DNA of 64,000 nt from Dromiciops gliroides (taxonomy: Eukaryota > Chordata > Mammalia > Microbiotheria > Microbiotheriidae), in contig NC_057861.1 of NCBI RefSeq assembly GCF_019393635.1, positions 168,479,577 through 168,543,576 of the forward strand, in the 5' to 3' direction. The notes under the pieces were generated by a model, which was given only the letters and a program-made list of their open reading frames with translations, searched no databases and had not been told where the DNA came from. Below, in pieces: positions 22,611 through 33,279 of this stretch. How positions within the stretch are numbered: position 1 is the stretch's first letter; each line of letters begins with the position of its first letter. The translations under genes and the position numbers were made by a program.

Positions 22611-24045
22611 GCTCAAGCCTCCATTCCAGTGTATTCATACCAGCATGAATCTCCAGTTATACTCTGTATCTCCCTTATTTCATTGCTTGACCCACTAATC
22701 AATTGCCCAGTGTCATTTAACAATTATCATCAATGAGACTTTACAAGGGGATATTTACTGAGAAGATATAGCTAGAAGTACAAAACACCTGCCCTATATC
22801 ATTCACCCCAACAACTTTACTTCCAAATATGGCATAGTTAAGGACAAAGTCACTCTAGAAAATGGCATGTTGGCTGCTGGGTCCCACTCACTGCTGAGTT
22901 TGGTATCATAGGTACCCAAGGTATCCCTGGGGATATGATGGCAGCAAATTCTGGCATGGATTCCCAACCATGGACCTGTGGCAGCTTTCTCAACATTCTG
23001 AAGCTCACAAGTTCTCATCCTAGTCTGTTCCATCTCTAGAACTCTTTCATCGAAGGCAGAATAGAATAGACACAGAGAGAGATGTAACAATAGAGTTTTG
23101 TGTTCATGGCTTCATTAGAACTCTCCCCACCTGGAGGTTTACATCAGTTCTCTGTAGGCAGGAAAGGCTTGTCTCAGCAGCTAATCCAAAGTCTGTTTCT
23201 TCGCATGCTTAGGGGACCAGAAACAGTCACAGAGTACTTAAGCATGTTCTGAAGTGGAGAGCAAACTTCCGCTTCCCTACCCTACCTACACATCATCTTC
23301 CCCACTCCCAATTCCATGTCATCAGGTACTTCTAAGAGGCAGGCTCATTAAATTCATATCCTCTCAGGACTCAGCCTTCATTGGCCAGCCTCCCATCATC
23401 ACACTTGTGCTTTCTAGACTAGAGTTGCCCCTATGTCATTAATTTTCACTAAAGATTGTTTTGCTGAGTGGTCTCTTGTAGTTAAGAAGAATGGAATGAG
23501 CCACGAAGATGAAGAGAATTTTCCCCCTCTTGTTCGTACCCTCTTCCTTGGGAGCAAGTGAGATACTGCTTCCAGCTTTTTCATGCTCCATTTACTTGTT
23601 TCTTTTGCTATTTTTAAGTGATGCTTCAGTGGCCTGAAAGAATTAACACAACTTCTCAAAGTTACCATTTCCTTTGAGAGAAGTTTCTTTGCTGGTAGGG
23701 TCTGGCCCAATTTGTTATTTGTTTTTACCAGTACCTTAATTCTGAGACTTGAGGATCTGCAGACTGATGGGACATAGCATTTTGCTTGTTGTTGTGCTGG
23801 CATCCTTTGGAAATGTTGCACAGCATGGGTGTTCCTGTGTTTAACATTGGAACAGTTAGGGTTGGGGTAAGAGAAAGGAGAAATGTTTTCTCTTTGTACT
23901 GCAGAAGTTGTTGTTGAATATGGTTAATAATGTGGTAGCTTTCTACTAGGAAGTGGATGTTTTCTATAGAGTGGCCCTTAATGTTAGTGCCTTTCCTCTG
24001 CTGGTTTTTTTTTCCATATAACATGTATTTATCTCGTTTGTACAT
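22611..24045. other. BMP6 large intron, nothing recognised
   Basis: 1.4 kb without a confident repeat or exon. Several antisense open frames (up to 135 codons near 23.4-23.8 kb) are present. They lack recognisable domains, and I do not call them genes. Confidence 0.45.
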
Positions 24046-24180
24046 ACTTGTTTGCATGTCATCTCCCCCTTTATACAATGAGTTCCTTGAAAGCAGGGAC
24101 TGTCTTTTGCATTACTTTGTATCCCTAGTGCACAGTGCCTGGCACATAGCAGGCACTTAATAAATGCTGACTGATTGACT
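24046..24180 (+). mobile_element. L2 LINE 3' end, sense
   Basis: GAAAGCAGGGACTGTCTTTT, CAGTGCCTGGCACATAGCAG and CTTAATAAATGCTGACTGAT are the conserved L2 3' end. Confidence 0.85.
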
Positions 24181-24829
24181 GTTGGAATATATGAGGAAGT
24201 TAATAGCTGTTTAATTTGGGTTCATTCGAATGAATTTTAGGGAGTTTTGTTGCTGACTAGAGGGATACCAGAGACTGAAACAACCACTGACATGTTTGTT
24301 ACCTTTATTTAGATTAAACATTTTACTTGCTTTATTTCCCTCCCAATCTTCCCCATCCCAATTTTTCATTGTGAAAACATGCTGTTCTTGCTCCTTTCAT
24401 TTTCATTTTATGACCCAGTTTTTATTTTTAAAACTCCTGTAGATCCTATTAAATTTGATGGGTTTATAAAATGAATATGAATATCATATTTTTATTTATT
24501 AACAGTAAGATATAAGTATTGGCATTATTTCCTTGACTTCTGTCCCAACATTTTATTTCTTGAATTTTCCTTTTTAGAATAACACTCAAGTGAAAGTATC
24601 TTTGTCAAAAGTCTTTGAAATGGCCAAAGTTTGCAAAGGGTTTCTGATGCCAATCAACTCTCTCTAAAAATACCCTCTTCCAATATGCTAAGGGGCCCTC
24701 CTTAAATCACAGGGATTCTTGGATGACAGCAGCCATGTATCCATAGACAAAGGTCTTCCAATGAACTGACACAATATAGAATTTTCTTCCATATTTTTCT
24801 TGTCTCACAATCCCACAATAGGCCTACAG
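24181..24829. other. BMP6 large intron, nothing recognised
   Basis: No exon or confident repeat seen. Confidence 0.4.
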
Positions 24830-25025
24830 AATTATGATATTTAAAGGTGAATGGGATCTTAGTGATTATCTGGTCCAACTTTCATATTTTACAGATGAGG
24901 AAAAAGAGCCCCAAAGAGGTGAGGAAGCTTGCCAGTGGTCTTAGAAATTGGCAACATAGTTGGCTTTGGAACGTAGGCCCTCTCAAAGCATGCCTCTGTA
25001 GAGTCAAGGTTTTTGAAGACTTGAT
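24830..25025 (-). mobile_element. MIR-type SINE, antisense
   Basis: GGTCCAACTTTCATATTTTACAG followed by ATGAGGAAAAAGAGCCCCAA in antisense MIR order. Confidence 0.65.
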
Positions 25026-25039
25026 TTAGACCAAGAAGG

Positions 25040-25195
25040 CCACCTTAGAAGTCATCTAGTCCAGTTTCTCATTGTAGAGGATGAAAGTGAGGCCCAGAGA
25101 GATGAAATTACTTCCCCAGGATCACACAAGTAGAAAGTACAGAGCCAGAATTTGAACCTCTGTCCTCCAACTCAAAATCCAGCAGGGACTAAGTT
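25040..25195 (-). mobile_element. MIR-type SINE, antisense, adjacent to another
   Basis: GTCATCTAGTCCAGTTTCTC, GGCCCAGAGAGATGAAATTA and GAACCTCTGTCCTCCAACTC. Same orientation as the MIR just upstream. Confidence 0.7.
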
Positions 25196-26718
25196 TCAGT
25201 CCCTGGCCTGAATTTCAAGCAATATATTTTTCTTTCTGAAAACCTTTTAAAAGACATGAGGTAGAGATTATTTTGCCTCTGCTGCCCCCTTCTTTTGCAG
25301 TGTGCTCTTGCTGAATGAGCATATCTCCACCCAAACAACAACCAAAAGAAACCCACCAGAGATTGTTCTGCATCTGGGTAAAGAAGTTACCATAATTCAT
25401 CATGCTGGCTGTCATCGGGCTGGAACATGACAGTGAAATATGTGGCTATTTTTGGAACATAACTGTTTATGCTTGAGACTGCAGAGCTCACTCACAACAA
25501 TTGAATGGCCAAGAATCCTCCTCCCAATTCTGTTGTAACATCTGTACTTTGCTTTCAAGCTAGGCTTTCAAAAAACAAATGTACTGGATGATGGGTTTGG
25601 ATGAAAGTCTCCCTGGATGATTTTCCACTTGCTCTAGCTTCTTTGCAGCTGTCCATTTTGAATGAATGATGGTCATTGGCTAGTGCTACACTTCTCTAGT
25701 GGTCTTGGATGTCATCTGGACAGTATTGTTTTTACACACAGTTTCTTAGTCTCAATCCAACCCATGCTGTGTAGTTCATCAGGGATTCTAGGGAATCTAG
25801 AAATTCCATGGACCTCAATGGCAGTCACCAGTCTACTGTGTTCTTTGAAACTGTTTTCATTGCTGCCTTCCCTTCACATTTCCCTTCTTCCTTGTTCCAG
25901 CCTCAGTTTTCTTGTTTGTAAAAAAAGAGGGACAGGACTAGGTTATCACTATAGCATCTTCTGGCTCTAAATCCTATGAAGTCTTTATGGTGTCTTTCTC
26001 TTATTGTCATCTCAGAGACTGGTTAATCTGTTTAAACACTTGGCAAGAATTGTGCTGGGGTAGTGAATGTAGAGTTCATCTTCAGGATATAAGGCATTCA
26101 GGGAAGAATTTAATGTGCTTTCAGGTTGGTGAGGTAGATAGCACAATGATGCTGAAGAATGTCTAATTTTTTTCCCCAAATGGCTTAAAATAGTTTCTTT
26201 CCTTTTTTTCTTTTTCTTTCTTTCTTCCTTTCTTCTTTTTTCTTTTCTTTTTACCAATTAACATACAAGCTATTGCCACAATAACATTCATTTGGAAGCA
26301 AGGTCTACAGTGAGGAATGGCTATCTCTCCTCTAAACTGTAGGGATAGGTTAAAAGCTATTCATGTGTTAGATACTAATAAAAGAAATCCCTTTGCCTTC
26401 CCAATAATCCAGATAAACAAGTAACTAAAGGGACATCCAAGGAGATAACTGGCTTAGTATTGATTGTCCCATACAATTTCTTTATAGAGAATAACAATTA
26501 CCTCTCAAATGAGGACTCACTTAGGACCTGTGTACATGCTGTTAGAACAAAGATGGAATTCAGAATTCTTTTGATCTTTTGTCCAGCCAGCATTAAAAAC
26601 CAATAAGTTAGTGATGATTCTGAAGTCATCTGTCCTAGAATTCAGAGAGCCCATATATGCTGTGACTTTGCTGGTCTCTGTGTTTCTGTTTCTCTCTAGC
26701 TCTCTTGGTCTAGCTTAC
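25196..26718. other. BMP6 large intron, mostly unassigned
   Basis: About 1.5 kb with one pyrimidine-rich CTTT tract (about 26186-26252) and a short MIR-like end near 25.90-25.98 kb. No exon seen. Confidence 0.45.
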
Positions 26719-26868
26719 TTTTTTTTTTTTTAAGTGAGGCAATTGGGGTTAAGTGACTTGCCCAGGGTCACACAGCTAGTAAGTGTCAAGTGTCTAAGAC
26801 CGGATTTGAACTCAGGTCCTCCTGAATCCAGGGCTGGTGCTTTATTCAGTGGGCCACCTAGCTGCCCC
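26719..26868 (-). mobile_element. Marsupial tRNA-like SINE, antisense
   Basis: T-run and body ending CCACCTAGCTGCCCC. TCTCTTGGTCTA before and TCTCTTGGCCTA after look like an imperfect duplication. Confidence 0.93.
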
Positions 26869-27064
26869 TCTCTTGGCCTATCTTTCTTGATATTGGTTAG
26901 CTTTTTAGTAAGTGTCTAGCATTACCCCTAATTCTGCAATAATTCCCATGTTTTGTTCTCTCACTCAGGGATCTGATAGATAGGAAGTTGATAAACTTTG
27001 GAAAGGTAAGGAGTGGGGGATGTTGAAAGTTTCTAGCCCTCAAGGCTTTCAAAGCTATATTCTT

Positions 27065-27310
27065 TGGAGTTCTTGGGTAGCTATGTGGTATAGTGGTACA
27101 GTGTGTTGCAGCCCTGAGTGTGAATTCTGCCTCCGATAGGTGCCAGTTTGGGAGTCTGAGAAAATCCCTTCACCTCTTTTAGCCTTTGTTTCCTTATCTG
27201 TAAAATGGGGATAATAATAGCACCTACCTCCCAGGATTGCTGTGAGGATCCAGTGAGATAACATGTATCATGCTTTGCAAGTCTTAAAATGCTATATAAA
27301 TGCTAGATAA
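27065..27310 (+). mobile_element. MIR-type SINE, sense
   Basis: GTGGTATAGTGGTACAGTGT, TTCCTTATCTGTAAAATGGG, GATAATAATAGCACCTACCT and TGAGGATCCAGTGAGATAAC: nearly full-length MIR. Confidence 0.85.
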
Positions 27311-27319
27311 TATTAACCT

Positions 27320-28935
27320 TCGTTTTGCTATTAAAAGCAGAAAGATGTGGAAAGACCTAAAACTTGGTTTGAACAAAAAATACAGAAAGACTAGTTTTTT
27401 TCAGGAGCTTTTAATTCGAAAATTGAACTTCTTTTTCATAGTTGTAGAGAACAAAGATCCCATGGATTATTTAAAAACAAATATGCCAAACTCATATTTG
27501 TTACACCTTTAATCTCCTTTCCTAAATTAGACTCCTAATTTTTACTTCCTGTTCCTTCTCTGAGCTTCTTGTAGCATTTAATGGTTAGTGAAGGCCAAAA
27601 GACAAACAACATAAGGAGTGAGTAGGAATTACAAGGACCTGGGTAAACTTCTACATAGAAAATAAATCCTTGAAATGATTTCCATAGTGTTAGGGATGAA
27701 GAAATAAGAGTATAAAAGACGTAATAGAATCTCTAGTTGGTTAGAGACCTTCAGGATATTTTGAAGATCATTGGTATTACACTGTGTTTTTACATTTAAG
27801 AAAGTGACTGCAAAGGGATAGAAGTTACCCCTAGTTTTAATGGAGCTTGCGAGGCCTAGAAATTGTGGAGGAGGGACCTCAATTTTCCTTCCATACCAAC
27901 CACTTAGATTGTTGTAAACTAAGCCCAGAATCTGAGAACCAAACTGTTCCCTGCCCCTCCACCCCCAGTACCTTTTGAGATGATTGAAAGCAGAAATCAG
28001 AATCCTGGAATGGTAACCTTGCCTCCTGCATTGTAGTGACACAGTGAGTTGGGGAGCCTCCAGCTTGTCCTTCAATAGCTGTATTGATTCTGTAAGGCTA
28101 ACAGGAGCCAGAAACCTATTCTGGATTGGAGTCAGCAGATAAGGCTTGAAGATATGGAGGGAGCAGCTATGTGAAAGGAGAAAGAAGGTGCCATTTCAAC
28201 ACAGTCACTTTTTGTGTCCCTGCCCAGGCTACGCATTGGGGTTGGGAGGAGAGGAGGTAGAGGGGGAAAGGGAGAGGAAATGAATTAATCGTTCCTTTCA
28301 AAAATAGATTTTCTTTGGGGAAAATTTGTAGCTCGAGTTCAGAGATGCTGGAAAATTCAGATTTTCAAATGCTACTCCATCCTGACCTCCTGCTGTTCTG
28401 GCATTTTTCTAACAGGGTATGTTCATGTGTAGCCTGCTGTGAGGTTGACCAGGCCTGGGCCTGTAGCCTGATCATGTGACCAGAGCCCCAAGAAAATCCT
28501 GTTGAAGGGCTGTGGAAGAGGAAGGGGCCAGAGACCTGATTTCTCTCATTTGCCCTCTCATTCCACCTGGCTGCTTGGCTTTTCCTCTGTCCTCTATCTC
28601 TTCTGCCTTTTTCTTCTTAGTTTCTTCCCATGTGTTTCTCATTCCCTCTCAGTCAGTGTTGGAAAAGGGCAGTTGACAGGATGCCAGGGCCCTCTGGGAG
28701 CTGGTTTGGAATTTGATTGTTGTTCTCTAGCTCCCGAGGCTGCAGCTTCCCTGCTGGCTGTTTGGGGGATCATTGCTTCATTTGGCGATTCAGTTCACCT
28801 TCCCTGGGAGATTGGCTTGTTGGCCTTGTCATTCCTGTGCCATCCAGAATGTATTTTTCTGACATTCATTTGATACAGGAGGAAAAACCTATATGAGTCA
28901 AAACAGTCTGGCTTTTTCATTGAAAAAAAAAAAAG
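27320..28935. other. Repeat-poor block in the large BMP6 intron
   Basis: About 1.6 kb without a recognised repeat. The 27.9-28.9 kb part is richer in GC than its surroundings. It holds the longest open frame of the window (148 codons, - strand, 27629-28075) and a 123-codon + strand frame (28502-28873). Neither shows a family motif, so neither is called a gene. Confidence 0.5.
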
Positions 28936-29086
28936 TGGAGCAGCTAGGTGGCGCAGTGGATAGAGCACCGGCCCTGGAATCAGGAGGACCTTAGTTCAAA
29001 TCCAGTCTCAGACACTTAACACTTACTAGCTGTGTGACCCTGGGCAAGTCACTTAACCACAACTGCCTCACCAAAAAAAAAAAAAA
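28936..29086 (+). mobile_element. Marsupial tRNA-like SINE, sense
   Basis: GAGCAGCTAGGTGGCGCAGT to CTCACC plus A-run. Preceded by a second A-run at 28923-28934. Confidence 0.94.
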
Positions 29087-29149
29087 GTAAAGTGAGGGAA
29101 AAAGTGCTCAAAGTGAAGCCAAGGGCCCTGATTCCAATGATTAGAAATG

Positions 29150-29385
29150 AGATCTTAGATATTAATATGGAAGGGGTCTCATATAGTCCAACCCCCTTAT
29201 TTTCAGAGACAAGGAAACAGGCTGATGGAGGTTAAGTGATTTTCCCAAAGTCAGAAAGTTATTAAGCATCAAAGTAAGATTTGAACCAAAGACCTTTGAC
29301 TTCAGAGGCATCTCTGCCAAGAAAATCCCAAATGGGGTTAGGAAGAATGAGACATGACTAAAATGACTGAATCACAACAAAAGCA
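29150..29385. mobile_element. MIR-type antisense piece joined to a sense RTE-like SINE tail
   Basis: 29180-29305 reads as antisense MIR (AGTCCAACCCCCTTATTTTC). 29313-29385 reads as a sense SINE tail (GCCAAGAAAATCCCAAATGG then GACATGACTAAAATGACTGA). Confidence 0.6.
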
Positions 29386-29578
29386 CACTAAGATTTTAAG
29401 TTATAGATACATTGCCAATCTTTATTGCTGGGGGAGTTAACACAAAAGGAGTCCTCCAATGGTGAAATTATAGGTCTAAACTCTGTAAAAAAAATTCAAA
29501 GTGAAATATACAATACTCTTGGTCTCTATTTCTACCACCACCACCCTAATACAGGCCCACATTACTTTCTACCTGAAT

Positions 29579-29718
29579 TTTTTTTTTCAGGGCAATGAGG
29601 GTTAAGTGACTTGCCCAGGGTCACACAGCTAGTGTCAAGTGTCTGAGATCAGATTTGAACTCAGGTCCTTCTGAATCCAGGGCTGGTGCTTTATCTACTG
29701 TATCACCTAGCTGCCCCT
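29579..29718 (-). mobile_element. Marsupial tRNA-like SINE, antisense
   Basis: T-run, GGCAATGAGGGTTAAGTGAC, ending CACCTAGCTGCCCC. Confidence 0.92.
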
Positions 29719-29719
29719 C

Positions 29720-30150
29720 CCTGAAATATTACAATAAAATCTTCACCAGTTTTCCCACTTCTAATCTATTCCCCCTGAAATTCATTCTTTATACTATTGC
29801 CAGAATAATCTCCCTTATGTATAAATCTGGTCATGACACACCTCTTTTCAAAAATCTTCAATGACTTCTTATTGCCTAGTGAATAAAATCAACATTCCTT
29901 TGCCAAAATCCATCATAGCCTGGTTCTACCCTACCTTTCTAGACTTTTCTCATATTATGCATAATCTGTGCTCCAGGGATACTGGATAATCCTTTGACAC
30001 CCAAGCCTCCTGTGTGGATTTCTTCGCCTACCTTTGACTCATGTTTTTCCTTATGCCTGAGATGTCCTTCCTTACCCTCCATTTTACCTATTCTTTAGTC
30101 CCCAAATCAAATCCTACCTTCTCAATTCTCTCTGTTAGTGTGTCCCACAT
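29720..30150 (+). mobile_element. L2 LINE 3' part, sense
   Basis: ATTGCCAGAATAATCTCCCT, ATCTGGTCATGACACACCTC and CAAAATCCATCATAGCCTGG follow L2 3' order. Confidence 0.65.
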
Positions 30151-30485
30151 ATTTCAACAAACTTGAAGATCTTAAAGGCCAAAAACAGAGAAGCTTTTCC
30201 ATTGTAAACAAAACGTGCCTCACTTTATAGGAGACCTTAGTCTCGGAGTATCTCAGTTGCATACGAAAAGGTCAACAGAGGCAAGAAAATTCATCCAGGT
30301 CATAGACAGCTTCAATACCTTTGTCCCCAGCTATTCATTTTTCCATTAGGCTGGAGAGGCATCTGGGAAATGCAGGTAACCACCATACATTATGGTGTTC
30401 CCATTCATTTTGTAACACCTACCTGTTTGTTTTTGAAAGGGGGAAAGAGAGAGGGAAAAAGAGGGAAAGAGGGAAAGAAAGCAAG

Positions 30486-30487
<2 letters not shown>

Positions 30488-30568
<81 letters not shown>
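30488..30568 (+). repeat. (GA)n microsatellite
   Basis: About 36 GA units, purine-rich on both sides. It creates spurious Arg-Glu and Leu-Ser open frames. Confidence 0.98.
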
Positions 30569-30755
30569 TGTGCAGTGTAGGGGAAAATGGGGAAAATGGA
30601 CTTAACCAAAAATATTCTTAAGGGCTCTGCCATCTGCCATTCTATAGTAATCCAGAGAGTATACACTATAGACTGTCTCCCCTTACCCTCTCCCACTAAT
30701 TCCAAACCAACTCTGTTCAGCTTCAGAGTGTGAGTCAGTGTGCTAAGCCCTGGGG

Positions 30756-30756
<1 letters not shown>

Positions 30757-30797
<41 letters not shown>
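30757..30797 (+). repeat. (AT)n microsatellite
   Basis: About 20 AT units next to an antisense L2 3' scrap (GTGCTAAGCCCTGGGGATA). Confidence 0.97.
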
Positions 30798-30799
<2 letters not shown>

Positions 30800-30801
<2 letters not shown>

Positions 30802-31165
30802 CTGTTACTCAAGAAATAGCTTAGTTAAATCTCGTGAAACTAGCTAAGCTATTAGCAACTGTATGAAAAATGCTCTTGATCAATAATACAAATTCAAACC
30901 AAAATAATTCTATGATTCCTCCTTATCCCAATCAAGAGATTGGCAAAAATGACCAAAAAAAGGGGAAATGACAATTGTTGTAGAGGCTACGGGAGGACAG
31001 GCACACTAATGCATTGTTGATCGAGTTGTGAAGTTGCTCAATCATTCTAGAAGGCAATCTTGAGCTATTGCCCAAAAGTCAATGAACTGTGCCTTGCCCT
31101 TTGACCCACTGATACCACTACTGGGCTTATATCTCAAAGAGATCAGAAAAGCTGTTAATCAAAAG
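30800..31165 (+). mobile_element. L1 LINE 3' fragment, sense
   Basis: TAGAGGCTACGGGAGGACAG, GTTGATCGAGTTGTGAAGTT and CTTTGACCCACTGATACCAC match the L1 at 5.3-5.5 kb in order. Confidence 0.75.
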
Positions 31166-31785
31166 GTTATTTAACAAGTTGTTGATTTTTTTTCAGCTAT
31201 TGTCACTCAAGAAACAGTCACCTAAGGTGTTTAAAATCTGTGGTACAAAAAGACAATTCACCTGGGGAGGGGGTGAAAGGAGGGAGAAGAAAGGCACTTT
31301 AGTTACACCCCTAAAGTCTCAATTTTGGGGAGTATTTAAAAGCTTTCAACAGGCAAAAGTGGGTGGCCGGGAAACATTACAAGAATAGGGAAGAGTGGAA
31401 ATAAAGGTGCCAAGGCAAGAGTATGGGGTGTATTTCGATGGGTTGCCCAAAAAGAGGGGAGTAGTGTAATTAAAGGCTAGAAAGTCAGGGTGTTCCAGCT
31501 TGTGGAGAACCTGGGATTTGACTTGGGAAGCCAAATGAAGACTGAGTTTGCTTTTCAATGTTCAGCACCAGAATAATTCAAGTGAAGTTACTCAAGCATT
31601 TCTCCTACACTTGAGTCCCCTCTTAGATCAATTTCCTAAGGGCAGACTCTCTGTATTCGGCACTTGTCTGAATAGAGCAATAATCCTACTGCTTTGATGG
31701 GAATGGGCCTCTTTCTGACCCCACACCTTTCCCTGTACCAGCTTCTGATCAATGCCTGTTTGCGTGAGACCTGGCATCTTTCTTT
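31166..31785. other. Unassigned intron block
   Basis: About 600 bp, could be an old dispersed element. I do not recognise the family. Confidence 0.35.
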
Positions 31786-31940
31786 TTTTCTTTTTTTTTT
31801 TTTTTAGTGAGGCAATTGGGGTTAAGTGACTTGCCCAGAGTCACACAGCTAGTAAGTATTAAGTGTCTGAGGCCGGATTTGAACTCAGGTACCCCTGACT
31901 TCAGGGCCGGTGCTCTATCCACTGCACCACCTAGCTGCCC
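31786..31940 (-). mobile_element. Marsupial tRNA-like SINE, antisense, 16-bp duplication
   Basis: T-run and body ending CACCTAGCTGCCC. CCTGGCATCTTTCTTT at 31770-31785 and 31941-31956 is a perfect 16-bp target-site duplication. Confidence 0.95.
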
Positions 31941-31956
31941 CCTGGCATCTTTCTTT

Positions 31957-33279
31957 ATCCCATCCAAGCAGATCACTTTCATGTTAAGTGGGTTATTATT
32001 AACTTTGTGATCAGCTTACACTGGCTTTATCCAGGCAAATCACCTAAATCAAGGAAGGAAAGGTCATTTTCTAACCTTCTGTCAGGCCCTAGGGGTAAAA
32101 AAATGGCCTAGCCGCTAAATTCACTGCGGAACCCAGAAAACCGACTACCTAGGAGTAGTCAGAAGTATTCTTTGGGGAATTAACCTCTGTAAATATTTAT
32201 ATATTCCTTGCCAGAACTTAACATAGAAGTTATAAGGAAACACAAGCATGGCGTAAGCTTATCTGGGGGAGGAAAAACATGAGAGTTAAATTCCTCCTTT
32301 TCCTCCTGCCGGCCCCAATCCTCATGAAACAACAAAAATGCCAGTGTCCAACTCTAAAAGAAACAGCTGTTCTTAACATAGAAAGTTGTCTTTGTTCAAC
32401 ATGGAGAGGGTCAAAATAGAAGCAAATTCACAAGCAAACAGAAACTGCCATGCAGTTTCTGAAGATAGATGGGAAGCCCCAGGTGCAGCGTACCATCAGT
32501 GATGTCATCATGGCATCTGTGTCATGGGAAATGGAAAGTCTGGAGAGCCAGGCATCAAGAAAGTTTCCTTCACCTGCCTTTGTCCAGATACAAGTTTGTT
32601 GTCCAATCCCATGTGCAGGCCACATTCCAGTTCAAGGTTTCCATCCCTCTGAAAGATTTTTGGTCTCCAGCACAGAAAAGGTGGTTAGAAGGCTGCTTTA
32701 CTGGAACACTGACAGTCTGTTAGAGTGAAGCAAAGTGGGAAAAGACCCAGATCAAGGATTTGGGCCATGTGTTCCATTTTTGGTGTGTAGGTCAGGTACA
32801 TGGTGGTTAGGGTAGCAGGGTGGAGTGTCTCTTTCACAAAGTATTGCTTCAGACTCTATATTGAAGAGGCAAAGTGATGTGAATTCCAGAGAATTCCCTT
32901 GGGTCAGTTTCCTTCTCTGTGGAGTGAGCACATTATATAGAATGTGATTAGTGAGATCACTTCCTGATTCTGTGATTCTGTCAGGGGAGTCTAGAGAGAG
33001 GGACCTATGTGAAGAAAAAGTTTGGTTTTATTTAAGAACAAAGGATAAGACACAGACAGTGGTGTCCTCAGATATGAAAAGAAAGTGAGGAAAGTCTAAA
33101 ATAGCGTGTGGACCCTTTGAGGAAAACTGATGACAGGATATGGACAAGAGTCAGGAAGAGTGGGCAAACATGGATGAGTTGGGAGTCATGATGTTAGGGG
33201 GTAATTCTCATATCAATGACATCATAGAGACATTTGAGTTTTTGAAGTAAAATGTGTCTTCTCACATTCCAGTCATGTC
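31957..33279. other. Unassigned intron block
   Basis: 1.3 kb without an identified repeat or exon. It contains a perfect 10-bp hairpin at 32439-32461. Overlapping open frames at 32450-32728 look faintly like an old retrocopy but match no family I can name. Confidence 0.35.

Noticed and set aside
23414..23821. 135-codon open frame on the - strand
   Set aside because: No recognisable domain, low-quality composition, no supporting gene structure.
27629..28075. 148-codon open frame on the - strand, the longest in the window
   Set aside because: No family motif, no splice or promoter context, lies in a BMP6 intron. An open frame of this length is expected by chance in 64 kb on six frames.
28502..28873. 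123-codon + strand frame rich in Leu, Phe and Ser that could look like a membrane protein
   Set aside because: The hydrophobic runs come from pyrimidine-rich intron sequence. No start context or homologue I can name.
30346..30705. Leu-Ser and Arg-Glu repeat proteins across 30.3-30.7 kb
   Set aside because: They are translations of the (GA)n microsatellite in different frames.
32450..32728. Possible processed pseudogene of a ribosomal protein (short GKPQ or KIDGK matches)
   Set aside because: I compared it with RPL10 and RPS4 from memory. The match does not hold beyond a few codons and the spacing is wrong.
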